Assembly: GCF_014650115.1 (NCBI RefSeq)
Contig: NZ_BMUI01000006.1
Coordinates: 1 to 64,000 of the forward strand
Length of the DNA stretch: 64,000 nt
From: Streptomyces olivaceoviridis
GTDB lineage: Bacteria > Actinomycetota > Actinomycetes > Streptomycetales > Streptomycetaceae
Reading direction: 5' to 3'
The translations under genes and the position numbers were made by a program. A model generated the notes under the pieces. The model was not told where the DNA came from. It searched no databases and worked only from the letters and a program-made list of their open reading frames with translations. Below, one piece after another: positions 8,136 through 16,703 of this stretch (position 1 is its first letter; every line of letters starts with the position of its first letter).

Positions 8136-8777
8136 TCAGCCGGCCACGCCGTGGCGTACGGCCCACAGCGCGGCCTGGGTGCGGTCGGCGAGGTCGAGTT
8201 TCATCAGGATGTTGGAGACGTGCGTCTTGACGGTCTTCTCGGACAGGACGAGCGCGCGGGCTATCTCGCGGTTGGAGCGGCCGTCCGCGATCAGGCCGAG
8301 CACCTCTCGCTCCCGCTCGGTGAGCGAACCGCCCCTGCCCTGCCCGGTGCCGGCCTCGTCCTGGGAGAGCAGGGCGCCGGCGACCTCGGGCTGGAGCAGG
8401 ATGTGCCCGGCGTGCACGGAGCGGATGGCGCCGGCGAGGGCGTCGGGGTCCACGTCCTTGTAGACGTACCCGGCGGCGCCCGCGCGCAGGGCCGGGACGA
8501 CTGTGCGCTGCTCGGTGAAGCTGGTGACGATGAGCACGCGCGCGGGGTGGTCGAGTTCACGCAGTCTGCGCAGGGCGTCGATGCCGTCCATGCCCGGCAT
8601 CTTCACGTCCATGAGGACGACGTCGGGCCGCAGTTCCTCGGCGCGGGCGACTCCCTCGGCGCCGTCGGCGGCCTCGCCGACGACCTCGATGTCGTCCTGG
8701 ACCTCCAGGAAGGTGCGCAGGCCCCGGCGGACGACCTGGTGGTCGTCGACCAGCAGGACCTTGATCGGTTCACCCAC
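8136..8777 (-). CDS. LuxR/NarL-family response regulator
   Basis: A 213-residue regulator. The receiver domain (about 5-120) has the acidic pair in LLVDDH, the phospho-acceptor Asp in VLMDVKMPGMDG and the conserved Lys in YVYKDV. A LuxR helix-turn-helix follows (about 150-210: LTEREREVLGLIADGRSNRE). Its ATG lies inside the end of the histidine kinase gene (8-nt overlap), so the two are translationally coupled and form a two-component system. The target genes are unknown; nearby chaplins are a possibility but nothing in the sequence proves it. Confidence 0.95.
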   Translation of the reverse strand: MGEPIKVLLVDDHQVVRRGLRTFLEVQDDIEVVGEAADGAEGVARAEELRPDVVLMDVKMPGMDGIDALRRLRELDHPARVLIVTSFTEQRTVVPALRAGAAGYVYKDVDPDALAGAIRSVHAGHILLQPEVAGALLSQDEAGTGQGRGGSLTEREREVLGLIADGRSNREIARALVLSEKTVKTHVSNILMKLDLADRTQAALWAVRHGVAG

Positions 8778-9924
8778 CGGGGACCTCCATCTCGATCGTG
8801 GTGCCCTTGCCGGGCGCGGATTCCACGGTCAGCGTGCCGCCGACCCCGCTCGCCCGGTCCCGCATCGAGACGAGGCCGAGGTGGCGTCCGGCGCGGCGGG
8901 TCGCCGTGGGGTCGAAGCCGCCGCCGTCGTCCGTGACGCGCAGGACGGCTCCGTGGCCGCGCCGGTCCACGGTCACCTCGACCCGGTCGGCACCGGAGTG
9001 GCGCAGGGCGTTGTGCAGGGCCTCCTGGGCGACCCGGAGCAGGGCCTCCTCCTGGGCGGCGGGCAGGGCGCGGAAGCCGTTGCTGGTGAAGGTCACGCGC
9101 GCGGTGTGGGCGCGGTCCAGGACCCGTGTCTGGGTGCGCAGGGTGGCGATCAGGCCGTCCTCGTCCAGCGCGGCGGGCCGCAACTCCACGACGGCGGCGC
9201 GCAGTTCGTCGGCGGCCTCGGCGGCGAGGGAGGCCACCTGGTGCAGTTCGCCCTTGGCGCGGGCGGGGTCGCGGTCGACGAGGGCGGCTGCCGCCTGCGC
9301 GGTCAGGCGCAGGGAGAACAGCTTCTGGCTGACCGCGTCGTGCAGTTCGTGGGCGAGGCGGGAGCGTTCCTCGGCGATGGTCAGTTCGCGGCTGCGCTCG
9401 TAGAGGCGGGCGTTGGTGAGGGCGATGGCGGCGTGCTGGGCGAGGATGGAGAGCAGTTCCTCGTCCTCCTGGGTGAAGCCGCAGCTCCCCTCGGGTTTGG
9501 GGCAGTTCTTGTTCGCGAGGAACAGGGCGCCGATGACCTCGTCGCCGTCGCGGATGGGCAGGCCCAGGAAGTCGGCGAGGTCGGGGTGGGCGGACGGCCA
9601 GCCCTCGAAGCGGGGGTCCTTGCGCACGTCGGCGAGGCGCTCGGCCTTCGCCTCGTGCAGCATCGCGGCGAGGATGCCGTGCTGGCGCGGGAGCGGGCCG
9701 ATGGCACGCCACTGCGCGTCGCTGACGCCGTCCACGACGAACTGGGCGAAGCCGCCGTGGTCGTCGGGGACGCCGAGCGCGGCGTACTGCGCGTCGAGCA
9801 GCTCGCGCGCGGAGGCGACGATCGTCTTCAGGACGTCGCGCATCTCCAGGTGCCTGCTCATGGCCAGCAGCGCGGAACTCACCGCGGCGAGGCCGGACCG
9901 GGGGCCTTGACTCATGTTCCTCAC
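8770..9924 (-). CDS. GAF-domain sensor histidine kinase
   Basis: A 384-residue soluble NarL-type kinase. A GAF domain covers about 20-175, a HisKA_3 dimerisation helix carries the phospho-acceptor His in RLAHELHDAVSQKLFSL (about 206-222), and a HATPase_c domain has N (QEALHNALRHS) and G (DDGGGFDP) boxes. No membrane segment is seen, so sensing is intracellular. It starts at ATG 9924, or possibly at the Met three codons later. It is in an operon with the LuxR-type regulator that overlaps its 3' end. Confidence 0.93.
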   Translation of the reverse strand: MRNMSQGPRSGLAAVSSALLAMSRHLEMRDVLKTIVASARELLDAQYAALGVPDDHGGFAQFVVDGVSDAQWRAIGPLPRQHGILAAMLHEAKAERLADVRKDPRFEGWPSAHPDLADFLGLPIRDGDEVIGALFLANKNCPKPEGSCGFTQEDEELLSILAQHAAIALTNARLYERSRELTIAEERSRLAHELHDAVSQKLFSLRLTAQAAAALVDRDPARAKGELHQVASLAAEAADELRAAVVELRPAALDEDGLIATLRTQTRVLDRAHTARVTFTSNGFRALPAAQEEALLRVAQEALHNALRHSGADRVEVTVDRRGHGAVLRVTDDGGGFDPTATRRAGRHLGLVSMRDRASGVGGTLTVESAPGKGTTIEMEVPGG

Positions 9925-10227
9925 GGTACCGGCGGGGTCCGACAGCGCGGATCGGACCGGTGGCGGCGGGCCCCGGTCCGCTGGGCCTAGGTCCGGTGGC
10001 GTAGGCCGCCGGTTCCGGGGGGCGGGGCGCGGGCCGCGGGTCCTGGGACGCCGGGCGTAGGCCGCCGGTACCCGGGCGTCGGGCGTACGCCGAAGGGCCC
10101 GGGGCGTCGGGCGTACGCCGAAGGGCTCCCGTGCTTTGCGGCCCGCGTCCGAGGCGGTCCGAGGGGTGCCGTTCCTAGGTTGAGGTCACCGCCCGAGGGG
10201 GCGGTGAGCGACGAGGGGACGGTAGTC
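9925..10227. other. Intergenic spacer with short direct repeats
   Basis: This divergent spacer has no gene. A 25 bp sequence built on GGGCGTCGGGCGTACGCC is repeated exactly at 10074-10098 and 10102-10126 (period 28). A related 16 bp motif, GGCGTAGGCCGCCGGT, also occurs twice just before. Inverted GGCGTACGCC elements within the repeat could fold into hairpins. Promoters for both flanking genes must lie here but I cannot place them with confidence. Confidence 0.55.
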
Positions 10228-10923
10228 ATGCCGGTAGCGATCATCACGGGGGCCTCGAAGGGCCTGGGGCGGGCGCTCGCCGAGGCGCTGGGGGCACGCG
10301 GCTGGGACCTGGTGCTCGACGCCCGGGGCGCCGACGCCCTCAAGGAGACCGCGGAGGCGGTCGCGGGGCACGGTACGCGGGTGGTGGCGCTGCCCGGGGA
10401 CGTCACGGACGGCGGGCACCGGGCGGAGCTGGTGGCCGCCGCATGGCGGCTGGGCGGTGCCGATCTGCTGGTGAGCAACGCGAGCGCGCTGGGCGCCGAG
10501 CCGCTGGTGCGGCTGGCGGAGCTGCCGCCGGAGGGGCTGCGGCGGGCCCTGGAGGTGAACGTGGTGGCGGCGCTCGGACTGGTCCAGGAGGCGCTGCCGC
10601 TGTTGCAGGCGTCGCCGGCGGGCACGGTGATCGCGGTCTCCTCGGACGCGGCGGCGGAGGCGTACGAGACGTGGGGCGGCTATGGCGCCTCCAAAGCGGC
10701 CCTGGACCAGCTCGCCGCGGTGCTCGGGGTGGAGGAGCCGGGGCTGCGGGTGTGGGCGGTGGATCCCGGGGACATGGCGACGGACCTGTACGCGGCGGCC
10801 GTACCGGACGACGACGCTCCGCGTCCGGCGCCCGCCGATGTCGTGCCGGCGTTCCTGCGGCTGCTGGACGAGCGGCCGGCGAGCGGGCGGTACGCGGCGC
10901 CGGCCCTGCTGGAGGCCCGGTGA
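10228..10923 (+). CDS. Short-chain dehydrogenase/reductase
   Basis: A 231-residue SDR. The cofactor loop is TGASKGLG at residues about 7-14, the structural NAS-like motif is VSNASALG, and the catalytic set is S (AVSSDAAAE) with YGASK. The substrate is unknown. ATG 10228 is preceded by GAGGGGAC. Its TGA overlaps the GTG of the QueA-like gene (GTGA), so the two are translationally coupled, an unusual partnership that may point to a shared small-molecule or RNA-modification substrate, but that is inference. Confidence 0.9.
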   Translation: MPVAIITGASKGLGRALAEALGARGWDLVLDARGADALKETAEAVAGHGTRVVALPGDVTDGGHRAELVAAAWRLGGADLLVSNASALGAEPLVRLAELPPEGLRRALEVNVVAALGLVQEALPLLQASPAGTVIAVSSDAAAEAYETWGGYGASKAALDQLAAVLGVEEPGLRVWAVDPGDMATDLYAAAVPDDDAPRPAPADVVPAFLRLLDERPASGRYAAPALLEAR

Positions 10924-12071
10924 CCGTGTCCACGGGGGTCTGCCCGCTCGGGCCCCGGAAGCGGGGGAAGGTCCCCGCGGAACTGTCCGCGCGCGTGCCC
11001 GCCGAGCAGCGGGGGCCGGGGCTGGGGCGGGACGCCGTACGGCTGATGGTGTCGCGCGGGACGGAGGTGTCGCACCACGCGTTCCGCGAGTTGCCGGGGC
11101 TGCTGCGGGCCGGGGATCTGCTGGTGGTGAACACCTCCCCGACGCTGGCCGCGGCGGTCGACGGCCGGATCGGGCACGCGCGCGTGGTGGTGCATTTCTC
11201 CACGCGCGGGGACGACGGGCGGTGGGCGGTCGAGCTACGGGAACCGGACGGGCGCGGTACTACGCGCGCGCGTGCGGGCTCGCCCGCGGGAACAGAGGTG
11301 TCGCTGCCGGGCGGGGGGCGGCTGCTGCTGGAGGAGCCGCTGAGCGCGCGGGGTGAGCGGCTGTGGTGGGCGCGGGTCGCCGGGGCGGAGGTACCGGAGG
11401 TGCTCGGCGGCCACGGGCGGCCCATTCGCTACTCCTATACGGAGCGGGACCAGCCGCTGTCCGCGTACCAGACGGTGTTCGCGCTGCCGTCGCCGGACGG
11501 GGCGGGCAGTGCCGAGATGCCGAGCGCGGCCCGGCCCTTCACCGCGCGGCTGGTGGCGGAGCTGGTGAGCCGGGGGGTGTGGTTCGCGCCGGTGACGCTG
11601 CACACAGGGGTCTCGTCGGCGGAAGCGCACGAGCCGCCGTATCCGGAGCGGTTCTCGGTGCCGGAGGCGTCGGCGCGGCTGATCAACCAGGTCCGGACGC
11701 GTCAGGAAAGGCTCCAGGCGCCTCCCCGGGCGGAGGGCGGCCGGGTGATCGCGGTGGGGACGACGGCCGTGCGGGCCGTGGAGTCGGCCACGGGGCCGGA
11801 CGGTGTGGTGCGGGCGGCCGAGGGGTGGACGGATCTGGTGGTGACCCCGGAGCGCGGGATACGGGCGGTGGACGGCCTGCTGACCGGGTTGCACGAGCCA
11901 GAGGCTTCCCACCTGCTGATGCTGGAGGCGGTCGCCGGGCGGGCGGCGGTCGACCGTGCCTACGAGGAGGCGCTGCGGGCGCTCTACCTGTGGCACGAGT
12001 TCGGCGACGTCCATCTCATCCTTCCGGCGGAGAGCCCTCACTCAGAGCATTGCGATGGCAACATGCGGTGA
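10920..12071 (+). CDS. QueA-like S-adenosylmethionine:tRNA ribosyltransferase-isomerase, divergent
   Basis: A 383-residue homolog of QueA, which transfers and isomerises the ribosyl moiety of SAM to make epoxyqueuosine in tRNA. Family features are LLRAGDLLVVNTS near residues 60-72, the AYQTVFA segment, VTLHTG and a C-terminal LWHEFGDVHLIL. Positions usually reading GSVAAPTAGLHFT appear as AGSAEMPSAARPFT, and the usual VTLHVGxGTFxPV is VTLHTGVSSAEA, so the active site has diverged. GTG 10920 overlaps the stop of the SDR. A perfect-stem terminator follows at 12155. Whether it makes queuosine is uncertain, and no other queuosine gene is nearby. Confidence 0.85.
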   Translation: MTVSTGVCPLGPRKRGKVPAELSARVPAEQRGPGLGRDAVRLMVSRGTEVSHHAFRELPGLLRAGDLLVVNTSPTLAAAVDGRIGHARVVVHFSTRGDDGRWAVELREPDGRGTTRARAGSPAGTEVSLPGGGRLLLEEPLSARGERLWWARVAGAEVPEVLGGHGRPIRYSYTERDQPLSAYQTVFALPSPDGAGSAEMPSAARPFTARLVAELVSRGVWFAPVTLHTGVSSAEAHEPPYPERFSVPEASARLINQVRTRQERLQAPPRAEGGRVIAVGTTAVRAVESATGPDGVVRAAEGWTDLVVTPERGIRAVDGLLTGLHEPEASHLLMLEAVAGRAAVDRAYEEALRALYLWHEFGDVHLILPAESPHSEHCDGNMR

Positions 12072-12154
12072 GATGGCATGGCGCTCCATGTGAGCCCGCG
12101 CATAGGGCGTGCATCACGTACGAAAGGACATAGGAGATAAACGCCCCCGCATGA

Positions 12155-12186
12155 ACGGGACAGACGGTCCTGTCTGTCCCGTTTTG
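12155..12186 (+). terminator. Intrinsic terminator after the QueA-like gene
   Basis: A perfect 11-bp stem (12155-12165 ACGGGACAGAC with 12172-12182) with a 6-nt loop is followed by a run of T. Confidence 0.8.
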
Positions 12187-12263
12187 CCCATCCCTGATCC
12201 ACTATCGGGCTTCGTACGTCACACCTTTGCCTGGGCATTTTGCGCCCGCTAAGAATTGCATCC

Positions 12264-12343
12264 GTCGCTCAGCGCCGCGGGCTTTCCGGCCCCGCGGCGT
12301 TCGTGTGGGAGGAGCCGATTCCCCCGGCGGACGCAGGAGCGAC
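12264..12343 (+). promoter_or_regulatory. Structured 5' leader, possible cis-regulatory RNA
   Basis: A closing helix GTCGCTC (12264-12270) pairs with GAGCGAC (12337-12343). Inside is a perfect 9-bp hairpin (12273-12281 with 12291-12299), followed by a purine-rich single-stranded stretch. The structure ends 29 nt before the ATG of a secreted transglycosylase. Streptomyces cell-wall hydrolase genes are often controlled by c-di-AMP (ydaO) riboswitches, but I do not see that consensus here, so the class is unknown. Confidence 0.4.
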
Positions 12344-12372
12344 CTCCGCGCTATCGAAGAGGTCCATCAGCC

Positions 12373-13098
12373 ATGCCCAAGAACATCCTCAACCGTGCTC
12401 ACAGTCGTCAGCTGACCAAGCACCACAAGATCGCCGTCGCCGGTGTCGCCGCACTCGGCACCGCCGCCCTCGCCTTCTCGGCCGCTCCGAGCAACGCCGA
12501 CACGGTCACCACCGGCGCCCCCGCCACGACCGCGCAGGTCGCCGCCACCGGCACCGTCCTCCAGAACGTCAAGGGCACGGTCACGGACCAGCTCGCCGCC
12601 AAGAACATCAAGCTCGACACCCTCGCGGCGCAGAAGAAGACCGCCGACGCCGCCGTCGCGAAGAAGGCCGCCGTCGACGCCGCCGTCAAGAAGGCCGCGC
12701 AGGAGCGCGCCGTCACGGCCGCCGCCGCCCGCTCCACCCAGCGCCTGCCCATGGAGCCGGTCGCCGCGAAGACGTACACCAACAACCTGGACGGCTGGAT
12801 CCGCCAGTCCCTGGACATCATGAAGGCCAAGCGCATCCCGGGCAGCTACAACGGCCTGCACCGCAACATCATGCGGGAGTCCTCCGGCAACCCCAACGCC
12901 ATCAACAACTGGGACATCAACGCCGTCAACGGCATCCCGTCCAAGGGCCTGCTCCAGGTGATCCCGCCCACCTTCCAGGCGTACCACGTCCCCGGCACCT
13001 CCTGGAACATCTACGACCCGGTCGCCAACATCACCGCCGCCGCCAACTACGCGGCCCACCGGTACGGCTCGATCGACAACGTCAACAGCGCGTACTGA
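12373..13098 (+). CDS. Secreted lytic transglycosylase (SLT domain)
   Basis: A 241-residue secreted protein. The N-terminus (MPKNILNRAHSRQLTKHHKI then AVAGVAALGTAALAFSAAPS) is a signal peptide ending near NADT. An Ala/Lys-rich helical linker follows (about 75-125). The C-terminal SLT domain has the catalytic Glu in MRESSGNPNAIN (E169), then SKGLLQVIPPTFQAYH and a final AANYAAHRYGS. It cleaves peptidoglycan glycan strands outside the membrane. The GAAGAGGT ribosome site is weak. The leader upstream can fold (12264-12343), so expression may be controlled after transcription starts. Confidence 0.92.
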   Translation: MPKNILNRAHSRQLTKHHKIAVAGVAALGTAALAFSAAPSNADTVTTGAPATTAQVAATGTVLQNVKGTVTDQLAAKNIKLDTLAAQKKTADAAVAKKAAVDAAVKKAAQERAVTAAAARSTQRLPMEPVAAKTYTNNLDGWIRQSLDIMKAKRIPGSYNGLHRNIMRESSGNPNAINNWDINAVNGIPSKGLLQVIPPTFQAYHVPGTSWNIYDPVANITAAANYAAHRYGSIDNVNSAY

Positions 13099-13128
13099 GG
13101 CCCTGGCGCGGGACCTCGACGACGTACG

Positions 13129-13171
13129 GCCGAAGGGCGGCACCCCCTGCGCGGGGATGCCGCCCTTCGGC
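13129..13171. terminator. Bidirectional hairpin between convergent genes
   Basis: A perfect 14-bp inverted repeat (13129-13142 GCCGAAGGGCGGCA with 13158-13171) lies between the transglycosylase and FHA-ABC genes. No T run is present. Confidence 0.65.
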
Positions 13172-13203
13172 GTCGTACGAGCGGGTGCCGCCAAGGCGCG
13201 CGG

Positions 13204-15813
13204 CTACTTGCGCATGACCTCCGGCTCGTGGCGGCGCAGGAAGCGGGCCACGAAGAAGCCGCAGAGCGCACCGAGCGCGATCAGCGCGATCATGTCCATG
13301 CTCCACGCGCCGACCGTGTGGTTCCACAGCGGGTCGTTGTCGCCGGCGGTCTCCGGCGGGCTGATCCGGTTGAAGTCCAGCGTGGCGCCGGCCGCGGCGA
13401 CCGCCCAGCGGGACGGCATCAGGTACGAGAACTCGTTCACACCGACCGTGCCGTGCAGGGCGAACAGGCAGCCGGTGAAGACGACCTGGATGATCGCGAA
13501 CATCACCAGCAGCGGCATGGTCTTCTCGGCCGTCTTCACCAGTGAGGAGATGATCAGGCCGAACATCATCGCGGCGAAGCCGAGCCCCATGATCGGCAGG
13601 GACAGCTCCAGCAGCGTGGCGTGCCCGAGGATGAGGCCCCGGTCCGGGATCTCGCGCCTGCCGAAGCCGATGACGCCGACCAGCAGCCCCTGGAACCCGG
13701 TGATCACGCCGAGCACGAACACCTTCGACATCAGGTACGCCGACCGGGACAGGCCGGTGGCCCGCTCCCGCTCGTAGATCACTCGTTCCTTGATCAGCTC
13801 GCGGACGGAGTTGGCGGCCCCGGCGAAGCAGGCGCCGACGGCCAGGATCAGCAGCACGGTGGTGGCGGTGCCGTTGGGCGCGATCTGGCCGGTCCGCGCG
13901 TTGGGGCCGTTGGGCAGCAGACCGTGGTCCGGGTGGATCAGCAGGCTGACCGAGCCGATGACGGCCGGCAGGAGCACCATCAGGGCCAGGAAGCCGCGGT
14001 CGGAGGCGATGACCGACACATAGCGCCGCACCAGGGTGACGAACTGGGAGAGCCAGCTCTGCGGCTTGGGCGGCCTGATCGCCTGCATCGGCGGCATCTG
14101 GACCGCCTGCGGGGCGACCGAGTCGACGTCCGCGGCGTACATCTGGTAGTGCTGCGAGCCCTTCCAGCGGCCCGCCCAGTCGTAGTCGCGGTAGTTCTCG
14201 AAGGCGGAGAAGACGTCGGCCCAGCTGTCGTAGCCGAAGAAGTTCAGGGCCTCCCCCGGCGGGCCGAAGTAGGCGACCGCGCCGCCCGGCGCCATCACCA
14301 GCAGCTTGTCGCACAGCGCCAGCTCGGCCACCGAGTGGGTGACGACGAGCACGGTACGGCCGTCGTCGGCGAGGCCGCGCAGCAGCTGCATGACGTCGCG
14401 GTCCATGCCCGGGTCGAGGCCGGAGGTCGGCTCGTCCAGGAAGATCAGCGACGGCTTGGTCAGCAGCTCAAGGGCCACCGACACGCGCTTGCGCTGGCCG
14501 CCGGAGAGCGAGGTGACCTTCTTGTCCTTGTGGATGTCGAGCTTCAGCTCGCGCAGCACCTCGTCGATGCGGGCGTCGCGCTCCTGGGCCGTGGTGTCGG
14601 CGGGGAAGCGCAGCTTGGCCGCGTACTTCAGGGCCTTCTTGACGGTCAGCTCCTTGTGCAGGATGTCGTCCTGCGGGACCAGACCGATGCGCTGGCGGAG
14701 CTCGGCGAACTGCTTGTACAGGTTCCGGTTGTCGTACAGCACCTCGCCCTGGTTGGCGGGCCGGTAGCCGGTGAGCGCCTTGAGCAGGGTCGACTTGCCG
14801 GAACCGGACGGCCCGATCACCGCGATCAGCGACTTCTCGGGTACGCCGAAGGAGACGTCCTTGAGGATCTGCTTGCCGCCGTCGACCGTGACGGTCAGAT
14901 GGCGGGCCGAGAAGGAGACCTCACCGGTGTCGACGAACTCTTCGAGGCGGTCGCCGACGATCCGGAAGGTGGAGTGGCCGACGCCGACGATGTCGGTCGG
15001 GCCGAGCAGCTGCGAGCCGCCCTTCGGGATCGGCTGGCCGTTGACGAAGGTGCCGTTGTGCGAACCGAGGTCGCGGATCTCGAAGCGGCCGTCGGGCGTG
15101 GCGTGGAACTCGGCGTGGTTGCGGGAGACCTGGAGGTCGGAGACGACCAGGTCGTTCTCCAGGGCACGGCCGATGCGCATCACGCGGTCGAGCGCGAACT
15201 GGTGGAACGTGGTCGGGCTGCGGTCGCCGTGGACCGGCGGCGCCCCCTCGCCACCACCGGGCGTCTTCTGCGCGTACTGCTCGGCGGGGCCGGCCTGCTG
15301 CTGCGGGAACGCGGGCGGCTGCTGCCAGCCGGCCTGGGGGGCCTGGTGCTGCGCGGGCGCCTGGTGGGGTACGGCCTGCTGCGGGGCGGGCTGCTGGGGC
15401 GCGGGCGCCTGCTGCCAGCCGGGGGCGCCGGCGCCCTGGGCCGCGTACGGCGCCGCTGCCTGCGGTACCGCTGCCTGCGGCTGCTGGGCCGGGCCGCCGA
15501 CGGGTGCCGTGGTCGCCGACAGGTTCAGCCGCGGTCCGTCGGTCGCGTTGCCGAGGTGCAGCGACGAGCCGGGGCCGATCTCCAGGTGCTGGATCCGCTG
15601 GCCCTGCGCGTACGTGCCGTTGGTGCTGCCGTGGTCCTCGATGACCCAACTGCGGCCGTTGAAGCTGACCGTGGCGTGCCGCCAGGAGACCCTGGCGTCG
15701 TCGAAGACGATGTCCCCCTGCGGATCACGTCCGAGGATGTATGCCCTGGATGGATCGAGCATCCAGGTATGTCCATTTGTTTCGAGTACGAGTTCCGGCA
15801 CTCCATGCCCCAC
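13204..15813 (-). CDS. ABC transporter with two FHA domains, ATPase and ABC2 membrane domain (Rv1747-like)
   Basis: An 869-residue fusion with four parts: FHA1 (about 8-98, with the GR and SxxH signature GRDPQGD and SWRHATV), a Gln/Pro/Ala linker (about 105-200), FHA2 (about 205-290, IGRALEND and SRNHAEF), an ABC ATPase (Walker A GPSGSGKS at 334-341, signature LSGGQRKRVS, Walker B LIFLDEPTSGLD) and an ABC2-type permease with six membrane segments (about 600-860). Mycobacterial Rv1747 has this layout, and there Ser/Thr-kinase phosphorylation of the linker controls it via the FHA domains. It probably exports an envelope component. The start codon has only a weak ribosome site. Confidence 0.93.
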   Translation of the reverse strand: MGHGVPELVLETNGHTWMLDPSRAYILGRDPQGDIVFDDARVSWRHATVSFNGRSWVIEDHGSTNGTYAQGQRIQHLEIGPGSSLHLGNATDGPRLNLSATTAPVGGPAQQPQAAVPQAAAPYAAQGAGAPGWQQAPAPQQPAPQQAVPHQAPAQHQAPQAGWQQPPAFPQQQAGPAEQYAQKTPGGGEGAPPVHGDRSPTTFHQFALDRVMRIGRALENDLVVSDLQVSRNHAEFHATPDGRFEIRDLGSHNGTFVNGQPIPKGGSQLLGPTDIVGVGHSTFRIVGDRLEEFVDTGEVSFSARHLTVTVDGGKQILKDVSFGVPEKSLIAVIGPSGSGKSTLLKALTGYRPANQGEVLYDNRNLYKQFAELRQRIGLVPQDDILHKELTVKKALKYAAKLRFPADTTAQERDARIDEVLRELKLDIHKDKKVTSLSGGQRKRVSVALELLTKPSLIFLDEPTSGLDPGMDRDVMQLLRGLADDGRTVLVVTHSVAELALCDKLLVMAPGGAVAYFGPPGEALNFFGYDSWADVFSAFENYRDYDWAGRWKGSQHYQMYAADVDSVAPQAVQMPPMQAIRPPKPQSWLSQFVTLVRRYVSVIASDRGFLALMVLLPAVIGSVSLLIHPDHGLLPNGPNARTGQIAPNGTATTVLLILAVGACFAGAANSVRELIKERVIYERERATGLSRSAYLMSKVFVLGVITGFQGLLVGVIGFGRREIPDRGLILGHATLLELSLPIMGLGFAAMMFGLIISSLVKTAEKTMPLLVMFAIIQVVFTGCLFALHGTVGVNEFSYLMPSRWAVAAAGATLDFNRISPPETAGDNDPLWNHTVGAWSMDMIALIALGALCGFFVARFLRRHEPEVMRK

Positions 15814-16703
15814 TGAGTTGTCCCCCGAGTTGCCCCCGTCGCGGGGAGTCTAGGGATGTCGAACATCGTGGGGAACTATTTCAGGCTCGGCCCCAGGACC
15901 GAAACTCGGGCCTTGGCAAGGGGTTCGGGGCGCTCCGACTCGTGGTTCGTTCCCCCTACGTCCTTCCGGTCGGTTCCACGTGCCTGCGTGTGAACGGAGT
16001 TGTCACGGCTTCGGCCGAACTTCTCGTACGGGGGCGGTGGTCGTGGGCTCGGTTGTCCGCTGATCGCCCTGCCCGGCCTGTCGGTCCCGGCCGTCCTCAC
16101 CGCCCTGCTGGTGGCCGTGACGACGGGGTCGGTCGTGGCGCGCGGTGGCACCGACGGGTCACGGTGGCCGGGCGGCGGACAGCACCGTCGGCACGGCCGG
16201 CCGGTCGGTGCGTGGCGGCCGGGCCACAGCGCCCTCGGCTCCCACGGCCCCGCAAGCCGTGGTGGGGACGGCCGACAGCTTCCGGGCAGGCCACGGACGG
16301 CCGGCCGCCGGTGCCGGGCAGGATGCGTACGGCGTCCAGATCCCCACCGGACCGCTCCTCGGCCCTCCTCCCCCGCCACCACGAGGCGTCACGGCCGGGC
16401 CCGGATGCGTGCCGGCCGGACACCCGGCCCAGCCACCCCGCACACCGCCCCGAGAGCGGCCCGGACCACCGGCGCGCCGCGCCCGGACGCCGCTCCGGTG
16501 GCCGCGCCCGCCGCCGTCTCCATCTGCCGTCCAGCCCAGGTCGTGGGACCCTCGTGGTGGAGCCGGGCGGTATCGCTCGCGCGACGGCGGTGCCGTTTCC
16601 CGGTGGCAAGCTCCTCGACACCGGGCCGACACCCATTGTTCCGTGTCCGTCAGGCGGACCTCGGCGGCGAGAGGCACTGGGTGCCGGATACGGTGGTGAC
16701 ACC
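15814..16703. other. Long intergenic region with a possible frameshifted coding relic
   Basis: These 890 bp lie between the divergent FHA-ABC and serB genes. On the plus strand, 16057-16140 reads in one frame as a hydrophobic signal-like segment (LSVPAVLTALLVAVTTG) with G/C in almost every third position. From about 16145 to 16380 a different frame looks better (QDAYGVQIPTGPLLG), with high G/C third positions. This could be a frameshifted secreted-protein gene or chance in high-GC DNA. No complete CDS can be supported. Promoters for both neighbours are expected near the ends. Confidence 0.35.

Larger units (their letters stand above)
12072..12372 (+). other. Intergenic region: terminator plus structured leader of the transglycosylase gene
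   Basis: This 301 bp stretch has no gene. It holds a terminator (12155-12186), a lower-GC segment around 12185-12262 likely to carry the promoter of the next gene, and a foldable leader (12264-12343). Confidence 0.6.

Noticed and set aside
12120..12372. ydaO c-di-AMP riboswitch ahead of the transglycosylase gene
   Set aside because: I looked for the conserved core found before other Streptomyces wall hydrolases and did not see it. Only an unclassified foldable leader is reported.
13621..15816. A 731-codon plus-strand frame opposite the FHA-ABC transporter gene
   Set aside because: The minus strand encodes FHA, ABC and membrane domains with all motifs, so the plus frame is a shadow.
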